Shown: positions 29,598 to 38,737, numbered from the stretch's first letter. The stretch: DNA of 64,000 nt from Pseudomonas sp. R28(2017) (GCF_002112505.1 NZ_NEHW01000020.1:20773-84772); one strand, 5' to 3'. Numbers and translations are program-made. Notes: generated from the letters alone by a model not told the origin.

Positions 29598-30467
29598 TCA
29601 CTCGATGCCCATGCGCCGCCTGGCCCGATGTGCCGAACCATCACGCATGGCCCAGCGCAGGATCGGGGCTGTGCGTTGCAGGCCAAGGCGGATCATGCGC
29701 CGTTGCAGCGGCCCTTGCTGCAGGCCGAGCATGGCCTGGGCCCAGCCCGGCAGCAGGTCGATGCCGGCATGCAGCATCAGCTTGCCGACCGGCTCGGCAA
29801 GGCGGCTCGGGGCTGGGGCTTCAAGCAGGATCCCGACAACCTCCAGGCTACGCGCGCTGCATTGCAGTTGTGGGCGCATTCGCTGCAGGTAGTCCTCAAC
29901 CTGCTGGCAGGAGCGGGGAACATTGCGCGCCCCGAGGTGTTCGGCGATGAGGGCGATTTCCGCATAGTAGGCATCCTGGTCGGCGCGCGACAGCTGCGGG
30001 TCGCGGTAGCGCAGGTGGGCGGCGAGGAAGCTGCTGACTTCGGCCACATGCACCCAGGTCAGCAGGTCGGGGTCGCTGGCGGCATACGGGCGACCGTCGG
30101 GTGCAGTGCCGGTCACCTGCAGGTGAATGGTGCGCACCTTGTCGATCAACCATTCGGCATCGCGGGTCGAGCCGAAGGTGGTGCCGGAGATGAACTGGCT
30201 GGTGCGGCGCAGGCGGCCGAGCAGGTCTTCGCGGAAGTTGGAGTGGTCCCACACCCCGGCCAGGGCCAGCGGGTGCAGCAGTTGCAACATCAGGGCGCTG
30301 ATGCCGCCGACCAGCATGCTCGGGAAGTCGCCATGCACCCGCCAGCTGATGCTGTGCGGGCCGAACAGGCCGGGGTCGCCCTTGGGGGATTCGAGGTCGA
30401 GCTGGCCGAGGGCCAGCCCGGTAAGGCTCATGACCTGGGTTTCGATGCGTCGGCGTAGGGCTTCCAT
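29598..30467 (-). CDS. Oxygenase MpaB-family (DUF2236) protein
   Basis: A 289-residue protein of the MpaB/latex-clearing-protein-like DUF2236 family, in which a heme-type oxygenase has been described. Family marks are the start PGLFGPHSISWRVHGDFPSMLVGGISALMLQLLHPLALAGV, then RTSQFISGTTFGS, and the LLTWVHVAEVSSFL helix whose His is the candidate metal ligand. The activity is inferred only from family. It is 43 bp from the end of the acetyl-CoA synthetase gene, which precedes it on the same strand, so it may be read from the same transcript. Confidence 0.8.
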   Translation of the reverse strand: MEALRRRIETQVMSLTGLALGQLDLESPKGDPGLFGPHSISWRVHGDFPSMLVGGISALMLQLLHPLALAGVWDHSNFREDLLGRLRRTSQFISGTTFGSTRDAEWLIDKVRTIHLQVTGTAPDGRPYAASDPDLLTWVHVAEVSSFLAAHLRYRDPQLSRADQDAYYAEIALIAEHLGARNVPRSCQQVEDYLQRMRPQLQCSARSLEVVGILLEAPAPSRLAEPVGKLMLHAGIDLLPGWAQAMLGLQQGPLQRRMIRLGLQRTAPILRWAMRDGSAHRARRRMGIE

Positions 30468-30510
30468 GGCGTCCTGTACTTCAGGACGGCCATGGTAAAG
30501 TGGCCGCCCG

Positions 30511-32445
30511 CTATTGATTGAGGCGTTTGTCGATCAGGCCCTGCACCACGCTCGGGTCGGCCAGGGTCGAGGTGTCGCCGAGATTGTCCAGTTCGTTGCA
30601 GGCAATCTTGCGCAGTATACGCCGCATGATCTTGCCCGAGCGGGTCTTGGGCAAGGCCGGTGCCCACTGGATCAGCTCGGGTTTGGCGAAACTGCCGATT
30701 TCCTTGCTGACCAGCGCCAGCAGTTCGGCCTTGAGTGTGTCGTCCGGGGTGATGCCATTCATGGTGGTGACGAAGGCATACACGCCCTGGCCCTTGAGGT
30801 CGTGCGGGTAGCCAACCACGGCAGCCTCGGCGACGCTGTCGTGCAGCACCAGCGCGCTTTCCACCTCGGCGGTGCCGATGCGGTGGCCGGAGACGTTGAT
30901 CACATCGTCGATGCGGCCGGTGATCCAGTAATCGCCGTCGGCATCGCGGCGTGCGCCATCGCCGGTGAAGTAGTAACCGGGCATGGGTTTGAAGTAGGTA
31001 TCGACCATGCGCTGGTGGTCACCATAGACGCTGCGGATCTGCCCGGGCCAGCTGGCCTTGATCACCAGCAGGCCGGCGCCCGGGCCTTCGATCAGCTTGC
31101 CTTTTTCGTCCAGCAGCACCGGTTGCACACCGAACATCGGCTGGGTGGCGCAGCCGGGCTTGAGCTTTTGGGCGCCCGGTAGCGGCGTGAGCATGATGCC
31201 GCCCGTCTCGGTCTGCCACCAGGTATCGACGATGGGGCAACGCTTCTGCCCGACCTCTTCGAAGTACCACTCCCAGGCTTCCGGGTTGATCGGCTCGCCA
31301 ACGCTGCCGAGCAGGCGCAGGCTTTTGCGCGAGGTGCCTTGCAGCGGTGCCGAACCTTCACGCATCAACGCGCGCAGGGCGGTGGGCGCGGTGTAGAAGA
31401 TGTTCACCTGATGTTTGTCCACCACTTGCCAGAAGCGCGAGGTATCCGGGTAATTGGGTACGCCTTCGAACATCAGTGAGATAGCGCCGTTGGCCAACGG
31501 CCCGTAGACGATGTAGCTGTGGCCCGTGACCCAGCCGACGTCGGCCGTGCACCAGAACACTTCGCCGTCGCGGTAGTCGAACACCACCTTGAACGTCATG
31601 GTCGCCTGCAGCAGGTAGCCAGCGGTGGTATGCAGCACGCCCTTGGGCTTGCCGGTGCTGCCTGAGGTATAGAGGATGAACAGCGGGTCTTCGGCGCCCA
31701 TCGGTTCGGGCGGGCAATCGTCGCCTGCCCGTTCGGTGACATCGTGGTACCAGAGGTCGCGGCCCTCGGTCCAGGCGACATCGCCGCCGGTTCGGCGCAC
31801 CACGAACACGCTGCTGACCGCCGGGCAGCTGCTCAGGGCCTTGTCGACGTTCTGCTTCAGCGCAATGCGCTTGCCACCGCGCACGCCTTCGTCGGCGGTG
31901 ATCACGGTGCGGCAGTCGGCATCGAGAATCCGGTCACGCAGGGCATCCGGGGAGAAACCGCCAAACACCACCGAATGGATGGCGCCGATGCGCGTGCAGG
32001 CGAGCATGGCGTAGGCGGCTTCGGGAATCATCGGCATGTAGATGCACACCCGGTCGCCCTTGTTCACGCCGCGTGCCTTCAGGGCATTGGCCAGGCGGCA
32101 GACCTGGCGGTGCAGTTCGCGGTAGCTGATGGCCTTGGAGTCGTTGGGGTCATCGCCTTCCCACAGCAGGGCAGTCTGCTCGCCGCGCTGGGCCAGGTGA
32201 CGATCCATGCAGTTGTAGCTGACGTTCAGCTGGGCACCGTCGAACCAACGGGCCTTGCCAGTCTTCAGGTCGCATTGCTGCACGCTCGACCAGGGTTTGA
32301 TCCACTCCAGGCGTTTGGCCTGTTCGGCCCAGAAGGTGTCGGGGTCTTCAACCGACTGACGGTAGAGGCGGCGGTAGTCGTCGGGGGAGAGGCTGGCGGA
32401 CTGGCTGACGGCCAGGGCCTCGGGATACTGCTTGATATCGAACAT
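30511..32445 (-). CDS. acs: Acetyl-coenzyme A synthetase
   Basis: A 644-residue cytoplasmic enzyme that activates acetate to acetyl-CoA through acetyl-AMP. Motifs: the AMP-binding loop YTSGSTGKPKG (about residue 265), WWQTETGG (about 415), GDGARRDADGDYW, and the C-terminal catalytic lysine in PKTRSGKIMRRILRKIA (about 610), which in this family is controlled by acetylation. The frame extends to 32571, but ATG 32445 (MFDIKQYPEALAVS) gives the normal start; the extension runs into REP sequence. In Pseudomonas acetate use is tied to carbon-priority control. Confidence 0.96.
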   Translation of the reverse strand: MFDIKQYPEALAVSQSASLSPDDYRRLYRQSVEDPDTFWAEQAKRLEWIKPWSSVQQCDLKTGKARWFDGAQLNVSYNCMDRHLAQRGEQTALLWEGDDPNDSKAISYRELHRQVCRLANALKARGVNKGDRVCIYMPMIPEAAYAMLACTRIGAIHSVVFGGFSPDALRDRILDADCRTVITADEGVRGGKRIALKQNVDKALSSCPAVSSVFVVRRTGGDVAWTEGRDLWYHDVTERAGDDCPPEPMGAEDPLFILYTSGSTGKPKGVLHTTAGYLLQATMTFKVVFDYRDGEVFWCTADVGWVTGHSYIVYGPLANGAISLMFEGVPNYPDTSRFWQVVDKHQVNIFYTAPTALRALMREGSAPLQGTSRKSLRLLGSVGEPINPEAWEWYFEEVGQKRCPIVDTWWQTETGGIMLTPLPGAQKLKPGCATQPMFGVQPVLLDEKGKLIEGPGAGLLVIKASWPGQIRSVYGDHQRMVDTYFKPMPGYYFTGDGARRDADGDYWITGRIDDVINVSGHRIGTAEVESALVLHDSVAEAAVVGYPHDLKGQGVYAFVTTMNGITPDDTLKAELLALVSKEIGSFAKPELIQWAPALPKTRSGKIMRRILRKIACNELDNLGDTSTLADPSVVQGLIDKRLNQ

Positions 32446-32540
32446 GGCGGGTGGTCCTGCTCTTGTGAGGGGCGAGGGACTGCAGCGGCTATTCGATGGA
32501 CAGTGTAGCTGGGGGTGGTGTTCAACCTGTGACGGCCTCT

Positions 32541-32622
32541 TAGCGGGCACGCCCGCTCCCACAGGAACCACGCAGTTTCTGAAACTTGTGCAGTACCTGT
32601 GGGAGCGGGCGTGCCCGCGAAT
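32541..32622. repeat. Inverted pair of REP units between acs and pgi
   Basis: GCGGGCACGCCCGCTCCCAC (32543) and GTGGGAGCGGGCGTGCCCGC (32599) are exact inverted copies separated by about 36 bp. The unit lies after the pgi stop and before the acs start on the - strand. Confidence 0.88.
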
Positions 32623-32631
32623 GGGCGGGGG

Positions 32632-34296
32632 TCAACCGCGGTGACGGCCGCGGAAGTAGTTGATCAGGCCTTGGGTGGAGCCATCTTCGGCGCTGTCTTC
32701 GAGGCTGCCGACAAGGCGCTGGTACACGCCCTTGCCCAGCTCCTTGCCCAGTTCCACGCCCCACTGGTCGAAGGCGTTGATGCCCCAGATCACGCTCTGC
32801 ACGAACACCTTGTGCTCATACATCGCCACCAGCGCGCCCAGGCGGCGTGGGCTGATGCGTTCGACCACCAGGGTGTTGCTCGGGCGGTTGCCCGGGATCA
32901 CCTTGTGCGGTGCGAGCTTTTCGATGTCCGCTTCGTTCAGGCCCTTCTGGCGCAGTTCGGCCTCGGCTTCTTCACGGGTCTTGCCGAGCATCAGCGCCTG
33001 GCTCTGCGACAGGCAGTTGGCGTACAGCCACTGATGGTGGTCGGCCACCGGGTTGAAGCTGACCACGGGCACGATGAAGTCGGCCGGGATCAGCTGGGTG
33101 CCCTGATGCAGCAACTGGTGGTAGGCATGCTGGCCGTTGCAGCCGACGCCGCCCCAGATCACCGGGCCGGTATCGGTTTTGACCGGGGTGCCATCCTGCA
33201 GCACGCTCTTGCCGTTGGACTCCATGTCCAGCTGTTGCAGGTGCTTGGTGATGTTGCGCAGGTAATGGTCGTACGGCAGGATCGCGTGGCTGCTTGCGCC
33301 CCAGAAGTTGCCATACCAGACACCCAGCAGGGCCAGCAGCACCGGCATGTTCTTGTCGAAAGGCGCGGTCTGGAAATGCTGGTCCATGGTGTAGGCACCT
33401 GACAGCAATTCCTTGAAGTTGGCAGTGCCGATGGCCAGGGCGATCGGCAGGCCGATGGCCGACCACAGCGAATAGCGCCCGCCTACCCAGTCCCACATCG
33501 GGAAGATGTTCTCTTCACGGATACCGAAGGCCACGGCGGCGGCCTTGTTGCTGGACACCGCGATGAAGTGGCGGTACAGCTCGGCTTCCGAGCCGCCCTG
33601 GGCCAGGTACCAGGTACGCGCGGCCATGGCATTCTTCAGGGTCTCGAGGGTGTTGAACGACTTCGACGAGACAATGAACAGCGTGGTTTCGGCGCGCAGG
33701 TTGGCCGACAGTTCATGGAATTCACTGCCGTCGATGTTGGCCAGGTAATGGCAGCGCACGCCGCGCTGGGCATAAGGCAACAGGGCCTCGGAGACCAGCT
33801 CGGGGCCGAGGAACGAGCCGCCGATGCCGATGTTGACCACATCGGTGATCGGCTTTTCGCTGTAGCCACGCCACAGGCCGTCATGAATGCGGCCGACCAG
33901 CTCGGTGATCTGGTTGAGTACCTTGTGCACTTCCGGCATCACGTTGACGCCGTTGACGCTGAGCTTGTCGCCTACCGGGCGGCGCAGCGCGGTGTGCAGC
34001 ACCGGGCGGCCTTCCGAAGCGTTGATGATCTCGCCGCTGAACATCGACTTGATCGCATCCTGCAGGCCGACTTGTTCGGCCAGGTCCACCAGCAGGTTGC
34101 GGCTTTCGTCGGTGATCAGGTTTTTCGAATAGTCGAGGAACAGGCCGCAGCAGCTCAGGGAGAACTGATCGAAGCGCTTGGCATCGGCGGCGAAGGCTTC
34201 GCGCATGCTGAAGCCTTGCATGGCGTCGCGGTGTTTCTGCAGGGCCTGCCAGGCAGGCAGGGCCGTCACATCGTGGGGGGTACGGTAATACGCCAT
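32632..34296 (-). CDS. pgi: Glucose-6-phosphate isomerase
   Basis: A 554-residue enzyme interconverting glucose-6-phosphate and fructose-6-phosphate. Two SIS-fold domains are seen with GIGGSFLGPELV (about residue 155), the signature VGGRYSLWSAIGLP with its catalytic-region residues (about 270), the NGKSV and GxxQHAYHQLLHQGT-type block (here GCNGQHAYHQLLHQG) and the C-terminal family motif FVQSVIWGINAFDQWGVELGK. ATG 34296 gives MAYYRTPHDV. It follows panC on the - strand but REP-like hairpins separate them. Confidence 0.97.
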   Translation of the reverse strand: MAYYRTPHDVTALPAWQALQKHRDAMQGFSMREAFAADAKRFDQFSLSCCGLFLDYSKNLITDESRNLLVDLAEQVGLQDAIKSMFSGEIINASEGRPVLHTALRRPVGDKLSVNGVNVMPEVHKVLNQITELVGRIHDGLWRGYSEKPITDVVNIGIGGSFLGPELVSEALLPYAQRGVRCHYLANIDGSEFHELSANLRAETTLFIVSSKSFNTLETLKNAMAARTWYLAQGGSEAELYRHFIAVSSNKAAAVAFGIREENIFPMWDWVGGRYSLWSAIGLPIALAIGTANFKELLSGAYTMDQHFQTAPFDKNMPVLLALLGVWYGNFWGASSHAILPYDHYLRNITKHLQQLDMESNGKSVLQDGTPVKTDTGPVIWGGVGCNGQHAYHQLLHQGTQLIPADFIVPVVSFNPVADHHQWLYANCLSQSQALMLGKTREEAEAELRQKGLNEADIEKLAPHKVIPGNRPSNTLVVERISPRRLGALVAMYEHKVFVQSVIWGINAFDQWGVELGKELGKGVYQRLVGSLEDSAEDGSTQGLINYFRGRHRG

Positions 34297-34375
34297 TGCG
34301 CGGAATTCCTTGATGCGTGGTGAGCCTTGGACAGGGCAGTGATTGCCGGGTTCAGGCTGGCCATCATTATAGGCA

Positions 34376-34417
34376 TGTGGGAGCGGGCTTGCCCGCGAAT
34401 GGGCTGCGAAGCAGCCC
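34376..34417. repeat. Single REP unit with adjacent hairpin after panC
   Basis: TGGGAGCGGGCTTGCCCGCG at 34378 is one REP unit. Next to it GGGCTGC-GAA-GCAGCCC (34401-34417) forms a small hairpin just beyond the panC stop and could help end the pan transcript. Confidence 0.75.
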
Positions 34418-34424
34418 CGGAAGG

Positions 34425-35288
34425 TTATGCGGTCTTCTCGTCCAGATGCAGATACAGGTTGTCGATCAGGCGAGTGTTACCCAGGTAGGCCGCCACCAGG
34501 ATCACCAGGTCACGGTCGCCGAACGCGGCCGGGCGCAGGTTCACCGCGTGGCGTACTTCCAGGTAGTCCGGGCGCAGGCCCGCAGCGATCAGATCCGCCT
34601 TGCCTTGCTCGATCAGGGCCGCAAAATCCACCTGGCCACGGCCAAGCGCTTCGCCGATCTGTTTCAGCGTGCGATACACCACCGGCGCCGTGCTGCGCTG
34701 CTCAGGCGTCAGGTAACCATTGCGCGACGACAGCGCCAGGCCATCGTCGGCGCGCACGGTAGGCTCACCGATGATCTGGATCGGCATGTTCAGGTCGCGG
34801 ACCATGGCACGAATCACCGCCAGTTGCTGGTAGTCCTTCTCGCCAAACACGGCCAGGTCTGGCTGGACCATGTTGAACAGCTTGCTGACCACGGTCGCCA
34901 CGCCTTCGAAATGCCCGGGGCGGCTGGCACCGCACAGGCCCTCGGAGAGGCTGGGCACACTGACGCGGGTTTGCACGGCCATGCCGTCGGGGTACATCTC
35001 TTCGACGGTGGGCGCGAACAGCAGGTGGCAGCCGGCATCGAGCAGGCGCTGCTGGTCGGCAGCGAGGGTGCGCGGGTACTTGTCGAGGTCTTCGTTGGCA
35101 CCGAACTGCAGCGGGTTGACGAAGATGCTGGCGACCACGAAATCGGCACGTTGGGCGGCCTTGGTCACCAGCGCGGCGTGGCCGCTGTGCAGGTTGCCCA
35201 TGGTCGGCACGAAGCCGATGCGCTTGCCTTCACCGCGGGCACGGGCGACGGCGGCACGCAGTTCGCGGACGGTCTTGACTGTGTTCAT
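34425..35288 (-). CDS. panC: Pantothenate synthetase
   Basis: A 287-residue ligase joining pantoate and beta-alanine with ATP to make pantothenate. The nucleotidyl-transferase HIGH-type motif is PTMGNLHSGH (about residues 28-37). The ATP-binding FGEKDYQQL and the KMSKS-like LSSRNGYL follow in family order. ATG 35288 overlaps the panB stop by four bases (ATGA), a strong sign of translational coupling; longer readings upstream are panB in another frame. Confidence 0.97.
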   Translation of the reverse strand: MNTVKTVRELRAAVARARGEGKRIGFVPTMGNLHSGHAALVTKAAQRADFVVASIFVNPLQFGANEDLDKYPRTLAADQQRLLDAGCHLLFAPTVEEMYPDGMAVQTRVSVPSLSEGLCGASRPGHFEGVATVVSKLFNMVQPDLAVFGEKDYQQLAVIRAMVRDLNMPIQIIGEPTVRADDGLALSSRNGYLTPEQRSTAPVVYRTLKQIGEALGRGQVDFAALIEQGKADLIAAGLRPDYLEVRHAVNLRPAAFGDRDLVILVAAYLGNTRLIDNLYLHLDEKTA

Positions 35289-36085
35289 GCGCTGAATCCG
35301 TGTTCGGCAGCGGGGAAGGTCACGTCCTTGACGGCCTTGACGTAGGCGGCGAGGGCGCTGTGGATATCGGGCTGGCCTGCCATGAAGTTCTTCACGAACT
35401 TCGGCACGCGGCCGCTCAGCGACAGGCCGAGCATGTCGTGCAGCACCAGCACCTGGCCGTCGGTGGCGCTGCCGGCGCCAATGCCGATCACCGGAATGCT
35501 CACTGCCTGGGTGATTTCCGCCGCCAGCTCGCTGGGTACGCACTCCAGCAGCAGCATCGCCGCGCCGGCCTGTTCCAGGGCAATGGCGTCGGCACGCATC
35601 TGCCGCGCCTGCGCTTCCTGGCGGCCCTGCACCTTGTAACCACCCAGCACGTTGACGGTCTGCGGTGTCAGGCCCATGTGCGCGCACACCGGTACGCCGC
35701 GTTCGGCCAGCAGGCGGATGGTTTCGGCCAGCCAGGCGGCGCCTTCGAGTTTGATCATGTGGGCGCCGGCCTGCATCAGCGTGGCGCAGTTGGCAAAGGC
35801 CTGCTCGGGGGTGGCGTGGGCCATGAACGGCAGGTCGGCGAGGATCAGCGCGCCATCGTTGCCGCGTTTGACGCAGGCGGTGTGGTAGGCCATCTCGGCC
35901 GTAGTGACGGGCAGCGTGCTGTCATGGCCCTGCAGGACCATGCCCAGGGAGTCGCCCACCAGCAACACGTCGACGCCGGCCTGGCTGCAGGCCTTGGCAA
36001 AGGTCGCATCGTAGCAGGTCAGCATGGTGATCTTTTCACCCTTGGCCTTCAGGCCATGCAGGGTGGTCAGGGTTACTTCAGGCAT
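35285..36085 (-). CDS. panB: 3-methyl-2-oxobutanoate hydroxymethyltransferase
   Basis: A 266-residue enzyme that transfers a hydroxymethyl group from methylene-tetrahydrofolate to alpha-ketoisovalerate, the first committed step to pantothenate and CoA. Motifs: MLTCYDATFA, VGDSLGMVLQGHDSTLPV, the KLEGA strand, and CVPSELAAEITQAVSIPVIGIGAG. ATG 36085 (MPEVTLTTL) is chosen over an upstream ATG that would add 14 unrelated residues. A 262-bp gap with unusual repeats separates it from folK upstream. Confidence 0.97.
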   Translation of the reverse strand: MPEVTLTTLHGLKAKGEKITMLTCYDATFAKACSQAGVDVLLVGDSLGMVLQGHDSTLPVTTAEMAYHTACVKRGNDGALILADLPFMAHATPEQAFANCATLMQAGAHMIKLEGAAWLAETIRLLAERGVPVCAHMGLTPQTVNVLGGYKVQGRQEAQARQMRADAIALEQAGAAMLLLECVPSELAAEITQAVSIPVIGIGAGSATDGQVLVLHDMLGLSLSGRVPKFVKNFMAGQPDIHSALAAYVKAVKDVTFPAAEHGFSA

Positions 36086-36271
36086 GTAGGAAAATCCTCG
36101 TTCAGGCGCTGTGAAAAACGACTGCATACAACGCGTGTAGTCATCTTCCGGAGCGGCACATCATCGCGCGTGATGTTCGGGCACAGGTCCGTCCGGGCCT
36201 AAATACGGGTATGCGGCACTTTGGTGCCACACGGGACGCCTATAGTCGTGAGCGAGGTGGGGGAAGTCAAT

Positions 36272-36316
36272 CACCCTGTTACCGCATTGTTACTAACAGG
36301 GTGTTACTGGCGTTAC
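36272..36316. promoter_or_regulatory. GTTAC repeat cluster and inverted repeat upstream of panB
   Basis: In the folK-panB gap, CACCCTGTTA (36272) and TAACAGGGTG (36294) form a 10-bp inverted repeat. GTTAC occurs four times in one orientation at 36278, 36289, 36303 and 36312. On the panB strand this cluster is followed by TTGACT (36270-36265), a possible -35 element. It looks like an operator for a DNA-binding regulator, not yet identified. Confidence 0.5.
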
Positions 36317-36347
36317 CGTGCCCTGATGAATGTCTCAAACGCCCGGT

Positions 36348-36827
36348 TTACAGGCGTTCCAGGCCGACGAACGGGCAGGCTTCGAGCAGTTGGGCGAGCG
36401 CACGGCCGTCGGCCAGGCGGAAGTCGCCCGACACCAGTTCGGCCAAGGGGTACAGCACGAAGGGGCGCGCGTGCATGTGGTAGTGCGGCACCTGCAGGCG
36501 TGGCACGTCGATGACCTGGTCACCGAACAGCAGGATATCCAGGTCGAGGGTGCGTGGCCCCCAGCGTTCCTTGCGCACGCGGCCCTGGTCGTTCTCGATG
36601 GCCTGCAAGGCGTCGAGCAGGTCCAGCGGCGCCAGCGTGGTGTCGAGCGCGGCCACGGCGTTGGTGTAGCGCGGCTGGCCGGGCAGCAGCGAATCGCTGG
36701 TGTACAGGGCCGAAGCGCCCGCCAGGCGGCTGTCGGCAATCTGGTCGAGCGCCTGCAGGGCGCTGCGCAGTTGTTCTGCGGGGGCGTCCAGGTTGCTACC
36801 GAGGCCGATGAAGGCGCGCGTGTTCAC
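36348..36827 (-). CDS. folK: 2-amino-4-hydroxy-6-hydroxymethyldihydropteridine pyrophosphokinase
   Basis: A 159-residue kinase that makes the diphosphate substrate of FolP. HPPK motifs: IGLGSNL at the start, the middle VAALDTTLAPLDLLDALQAIE, and the signature RWGPRTLDLDILLFGD with the catalytic-metal aspartates, then PHYHMHARPFVLYPLAEL. It overlaps pcnB by four bases (ATGA), so pcnB and folK are probably coupled. FolP, its pathway neighbour, lies at 12.5 kb. Confidence 0.97.
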   Translation of the reverse strand: MNTRAFIGLGSNLDAPAEQLRSALQALDQIADSRLAGASALYTSDSLLPGQPRYTNAVAALDTTLAPLDLLDALQAIENDQGRVRKERWGPRTLDLDILLFGDQVIDVPRLQVPHYHMHARPFVLYPLAELVSGDFRLADGRALAQLLEACPFVGLERL

Positions 36828-38215
36828 TCGAACGCCTCGTCACCGCCGCTGCGCTTGCGCTTGCTGCCACTGCGCTTGCGTTTACGCGGGCCGGCCCCAG
36901 TGCCTTCGTCACGGCTGCCGAGCTCGCGGATCATCTCGCGGCGTTCGCTGTCGTTGGCGTCCTGGTAATCGGTCCACCACTGGCCGAGGTCATCGGTTTC
37001 CTCGCCCGCGCTTTCGCGCAGCAGCAGGAAGTCGTAGCCGGCGCGGAAGCGCGGGTTGTCGAGCAACTGATCAGCGCGTTTGCCGCTGCGGCGCGGCAGG
37101 CGTTCCTGCATGTCCCAGATCTCGCGGATCGGCAGGGTGAAGCGCTTGGGAATGGCGATACGCGCGCATTGCTCGGCGATCAGGTCGTGGGCTGCACCGT
37201 TCATGGCCGGGATCGGCGGCACGCCCTGGTTCTGCAGATGCAGCACGCGGCTTGGCAGGGCTGGCCAGAGCAGGGCGGCGAACAGGAAGGCCGGGGTGAC
37301 CGGCTTGCCCTGCTTGACGCGCAGGTCGGTGTTGTTCAGCGCCTGGCTGATCAGGGTATGGGTGTAGGTCGGGCGCTCGTCCAGGGCGTGGGCACTGGCC
37401 GGGAACAGCGGCTCGAACAACTCCAGGTCGACCAGCATTTCGAAGGCAATGGCGCCCTGGCCGGAGAGGAACAGCTTGAGGCATTCCTCGAACAGGCGCG
37501 CTGGCGGGATCTCGCGCAGCAACGTGGCCAGTTTGCGGATCGGCTGGAAGGTGTGCTTCTCGATGCCGAAGTCGAGCTTGGCGGCGAAACGCACGGCACG
37601 CAGCATGCGCACCGGGTCTTCCTGGTAGCGGTGGGTCGGGTCGCCGATCAGGCGCAACAGGCGGTTGCGCACATCGTGCACGCCGTTTGCGTAGTCGAGG
37701 ATGCGCTCGCTGACCGGGTCGTAGTAGAGGGCGTTGATGGTGAAGTCGCGGCGTTGCGCGTCTTCTTCCAGGGTGCCGTACACGTTGTCACGCAGGATGC
37801 GACCACTGGCGTTGTGCGACGAACGGTGGCTGTCGCCTTGGTCGTCTTCCGAGTGGTGGGCGCGGAAGGTGGCGACTTCGATGATCTCACGGCCGAAATG
37901 CACGTGGACCAGCTTGAAGCGCCGGCCGATGATGCGCGCGTTGCGGAACTCGGCACGGACCTGCTCGGGCGTGGCACTGGTGGCGACGTCGAAGTCCTTG
38001 GGCGTGATGCCCAGCATCAGGTCGCGGACGCAGCCACCGACCAGGTATGCCTGGTAGCCCGCGCTCTGCAGGCGCTCGACGATGTTCACCGCGTGGCGGC
38101 TGAACTGGTGGCGCTGCAGCGAGTGTTGGCTCTTGTTGATCACCTCAGGCGTGGTGCGCCGGTGGTGCTGGCCCGGTACGGGGGGGCGGAAAGACTGGAA
38201 CAGCTTCTTCAGCAT
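36824..38215 (-). CDS. pcnB: Poly(A) polymerase I
   Basis: A 463-residue nucleotidyltransferase that adds 3' poly(A) tails to RNA and marks them for decay, working with PNPase-type exonucleases. The class II head domain contains YLVGGCVRDLMLGITPKDFDVATSATPEQV and the DFTINALYYDP signature. The RNA-binding domain begins with GDPTHRYQEDPVRMLRAVRFAAKL. The C terminus is very basic (KRKRSGSKRKRSG). ATG 38215 (MLKKLFQSF) is preferred to an in-frame GTG three codons earlier. It heads pcnB-folk, and an extended -10 promoter lies about 65 bp upstream. Confidence 0.96.
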   Translation of the reverse strand: MLKKLFQSFRPPVPGQHHRRTTPEVINKSQHSLQRHQFSRHAVNIVERLQSAGYQAYLVGGCVRDLMLGITPKDFDVATSATPEQVRAEFRNARIIGRRFKLVHVHFGREIIEVATFRAHHSEDDQGDSHRSSHNASGRILRDNVYGTLEEDAQRRDFTINALYYDPVSERILDYANGVHDVRNRLLRLIGDPTHRYQEDPVRMLRAVRFAAKLDFGIEKHTFQPIRKLATLLREIPPARLFEECLKLFLSGQGAIAFEMLVDLELFEPLFPASAHALDERPTYTHTLISQALNNTDLRVKQGKPVTPAFLFAALLWPALPSRVLHLQNQGVPPIPAMNGAAHDLIAEQCARIAIPKRFTLPIREIWDMQERLPRRSGKRADQLLDNPRFRAGYDFLLLRESAGEETDDLGQWWTDYQDANDSERREMIRELGSRDEGTGAGPRKRKRSGSKRKRSGGDEAFE

Positions 38216-38278
38216 GGGATGCACTGTTTGAAGGAATGTTCGGCCAAGAATAGGAGAATGGCCGCATGATGGGCGGGG

Positions 38279-38287
38279 ATTCTAGCA
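38279..38287 (-). promoter_or_regulatory. Extended -10 promoter candidate for pcnB-folK
   Basis: On the - strand TGCTAGAAT is an extended -10 element (TGN followed by TAGAAT) about 64 bp before the pcnB start and beyond the crcZ end. No strong -35 is seen, as expected for extended -10 promoters. Confidence 0.45.
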
Positions 38288-38340
38288 TTTACTCAGGGAA
38301 TGGTGTAGGCGTTGGCAGGAAGGGCTGCCGGAAGGGGAGA

Positions 38341-38711
38341 AACGACAAGGGGAGCCTAAGCTCCCCAAGAAGTCGTTGCGTGCTCTTATTGTTTTTTTAC
38401 TGGGCTTCTTGTTTTTGTTGAGTGCCCTGCCCACAAATCTCGAAGCTTGTGGACGACCCCCAATCCAGGGGTAAAGAGCAAACGGATTGCTTTGGCCGCT
38501 GATGTCACGTTGATCCTTCGATCCAACCAGTTCAGGCGCTGCTTTTAAGTGCAGTTTTTGTTGTTCTCTGCCTGGTCGTGGGGCAAGCCCCAAACACGCA
38601 TCCTCTCCAAAAGAATCAGTTAGCTGCGCCTCCGCCGTCTTGTTTTTATTGTGCGTGAGCCGTTTCGTCTTGTTCTTATTCTGAGTTGCTGTGCTTGTTA
38701 TTGTTCTTGTA
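38341..38711 (-). ncRNA. crcZ: CrcZ small RNA (Hfq/Crc sponge)
   Basis: A non-coding RNA of about 370 nt that sequesters the Hfq-Crc repressor and so relieves carbon catabolite repression. It carries six A-rich AAnAAnAA (CA) motif clusters, read on the - strand at about 38710-38695, 38681-38669, 38652-38639, 38568-38555, 38421-38406 and 38399-38384. It starts 12 bases after a sigma-54 promoter and ends in a compound hairpin (AACGAC...GTCGTT around GGGGAGC-TTAG-GCTCCCC, 38377-38341). The position between cbrB and pcnB is that of crcZ in Pseudomonas. A 145-codon frame across it is not credible as protein. Confidence 0.92.
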
Positions 38712-38722
38712 CCAGACATATA

Positions 38723-38737
38723 GCAGGTGCCGTGCCA
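38723..38737 (-). promoter_or_regulatory. Sigma-54 promoter of crcZ
   Basis: On the - strand TGGCACGGCACCTGC matches TGGCACG-N4-TTGC at every position but one, with GG and GC 12 bases apart. The predicted transcription start is near 38711, just before the first CA motif. Confidence 0.9.

Noticed and set aside
36209..36228. Sigma-54-like TGGCACCAAAGTGCC upstream of panB
   Set aside because: The GG and GC elements are 11 bases apart instead of 12. It is better explained as a small inverted repeat (GGCAC/GTGCC).
38282..38719. 145-codon frame on the - strand starting MSGTRTITSTATQNKNK
   Set aside because: It lies along crcZ. The Asn/Lys repeats are translations of the CA motifs, and promoter and terminator signals match the sRNA.
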